From Desulfovibrio sp. (GTDB lineage Bacteria > Desulfobacterota > Desulfovibrionia > Desulfovibrionales > Desulfovibrionaceae), in NCBI GenBank assembly GCA_028708195.1, contig JAQVZK010000016.1, positions 1 to 14,511 of the forward strand: a stretch of 14,511 nucleotides of DNA, given 5' to 3'. The position numbers and the translations under genes are program-made. Position 1 is the first letter of the stretch. Every line of letters begins with the position of its first letter. The notes below the pieces were generated by a model. The model made no database searches. It was not told the DNA's origin and worked only from the letters and a program-made list of their open reading frames with translations. Positions 14,209 to 14,511 of the stretch are shown here, piece after piece.

Positions 14209-14511
14209 CTAGGGCATCCCCTTATTTTTTCGATTACTCAGTCTGTCATTGGGCACGGCGTAACAGATATACTCTTCTTCGTGTTTGTACGCGCGTAAGA
14301 AAAAAGAGTACTGGGAGTAGAAATGCTTCATCAGCAAGGGTAGTTCCCATAAGTCATGAACATAGTGGTATACAGAAATCGCAAGAACAGGATTAAATGT
14401 TTCAATAATATTTTTTGCACCGTAGAGTGCGTATGCCTCATGCCCTTGAAGGTCCATTTTTATAAAAGTGGGTTTTTTGCCTGATAAAGCCTCATCCATA
14501 GCAACACACGA
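14209..14511 (-). CDS. FkbM-family methyltransferase, C-terminal part (gene runs off the window)
   Basis: The frame is open from the right edge to TAG at 14209-14211, giving about 100 residues of a longer protein. FIKMDLQGHEAYALYGAKNI followed by PVLAISVYHYVHDLWELPLL matches the C-terminal half of FkbM-type SAM-dependent methyltransferases, in which (I/L)K-D-(I/L)-x-G-x-E is the strand with an acidic residue near the active site. Such enzymes O-methylate sugars or polyketides and often lie in surface polysaccharide gene sets. The SAM-binding N-terminal half is outside the window. The tail (NDRLSNRKNKGMP) is basic. The AT-rich composition differs from the nuo genes, which suggests acquisition. 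No terminator is evident downstream. Confidence 0.85.
   Translation of the reverse strand, partial: SCVAMDEALSGKKPTFIKMDLQGHEAYALYGAKNIIETFNPVLAISVYHYVHDLWELPLLMKHFYSQYSFFLRAYKHEEEYICYAVPNDRLSNRKNKGMP

Noticed and set aside
1..14511. CRISPR array or complete insertion sequence
   Set aside because: No regularly spaced repeats and no transposase gene were seen; the only repeats are the short ones listed.

Overview
The window is dominated by one long minus-strand operon (about 12.16 kb down to 0.42 kb) for a complex I-like, membrane-bound quinone oxidoreductase. Read in transcription order it is nuoA-B-C-D-H-I-J-K, then an MrpD/NuoL-type antiporter subunit (498 aa), an 83-aa two-helix membrane protein, a second MrpD/NuoL-type subunit (598 aa), nuoM and nuoN. 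The genes overlap or nearly touch (several ATGA or TAATG junctions), so they are almost certainly co-transcribed and translationally coupled. There are no nuoE, nuoF or nuoG genes for the NADH-oxidising module, and nuoD runs directly into nuoH. The GC-rich coding style, the Nuo complex without EFG and the MrpD-like pair suggest a Desulfovibrio-like sulfate reducer (Desulfovibrionaceae). That assignment is inference; no rRNA or other marker gene is present.

Layout: 1-256 is the C-terminus of a chemoreceptor on the + strand. It converges with the nuo operon at a likely bidirectional terminator (301-332). 419-12163 is the nuo/mrp operon. 12164-13195 holds no convincing gene: a GC-rich leader for nuoA with a candidate promoter, then about 500 bases of very AT-rich DNA, then a GC-rich patch. 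13196-13492 encodes a small exported protein of unknown function on the + strand. 13493-14208 looks like eroded DNA: a possible frameshifted gene at a run of nine G, small hairpins, an 11-bp tandem repeat and the first few codons of a phage-type tyrosine integrase. The right edge (14209-14511, minus strand) is the C-terminal part of an FkbM-family methyltransferase.

How the genes work together: NuoB, C, D and I would form the peripheral (connecting) arm carrying the N2 cluster, two more 4Fe-4S clusters and the quinone site. NuoA, H, J, K, M and N plus the two MrpD-like proteins would form an unusually long membrane arm with four antiporter-like subunits instead of three. Without NuoEFG the electron donor is unknown; ferredoxin or a dedicated soluble partner is the natural guess. 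The most interesting parts are the two-antiporter-plus-small-protein insert in place of a single nuoL, the missing TM7 lysine in one of those antiporters, and a long low-complexity insertion inside NuoC.
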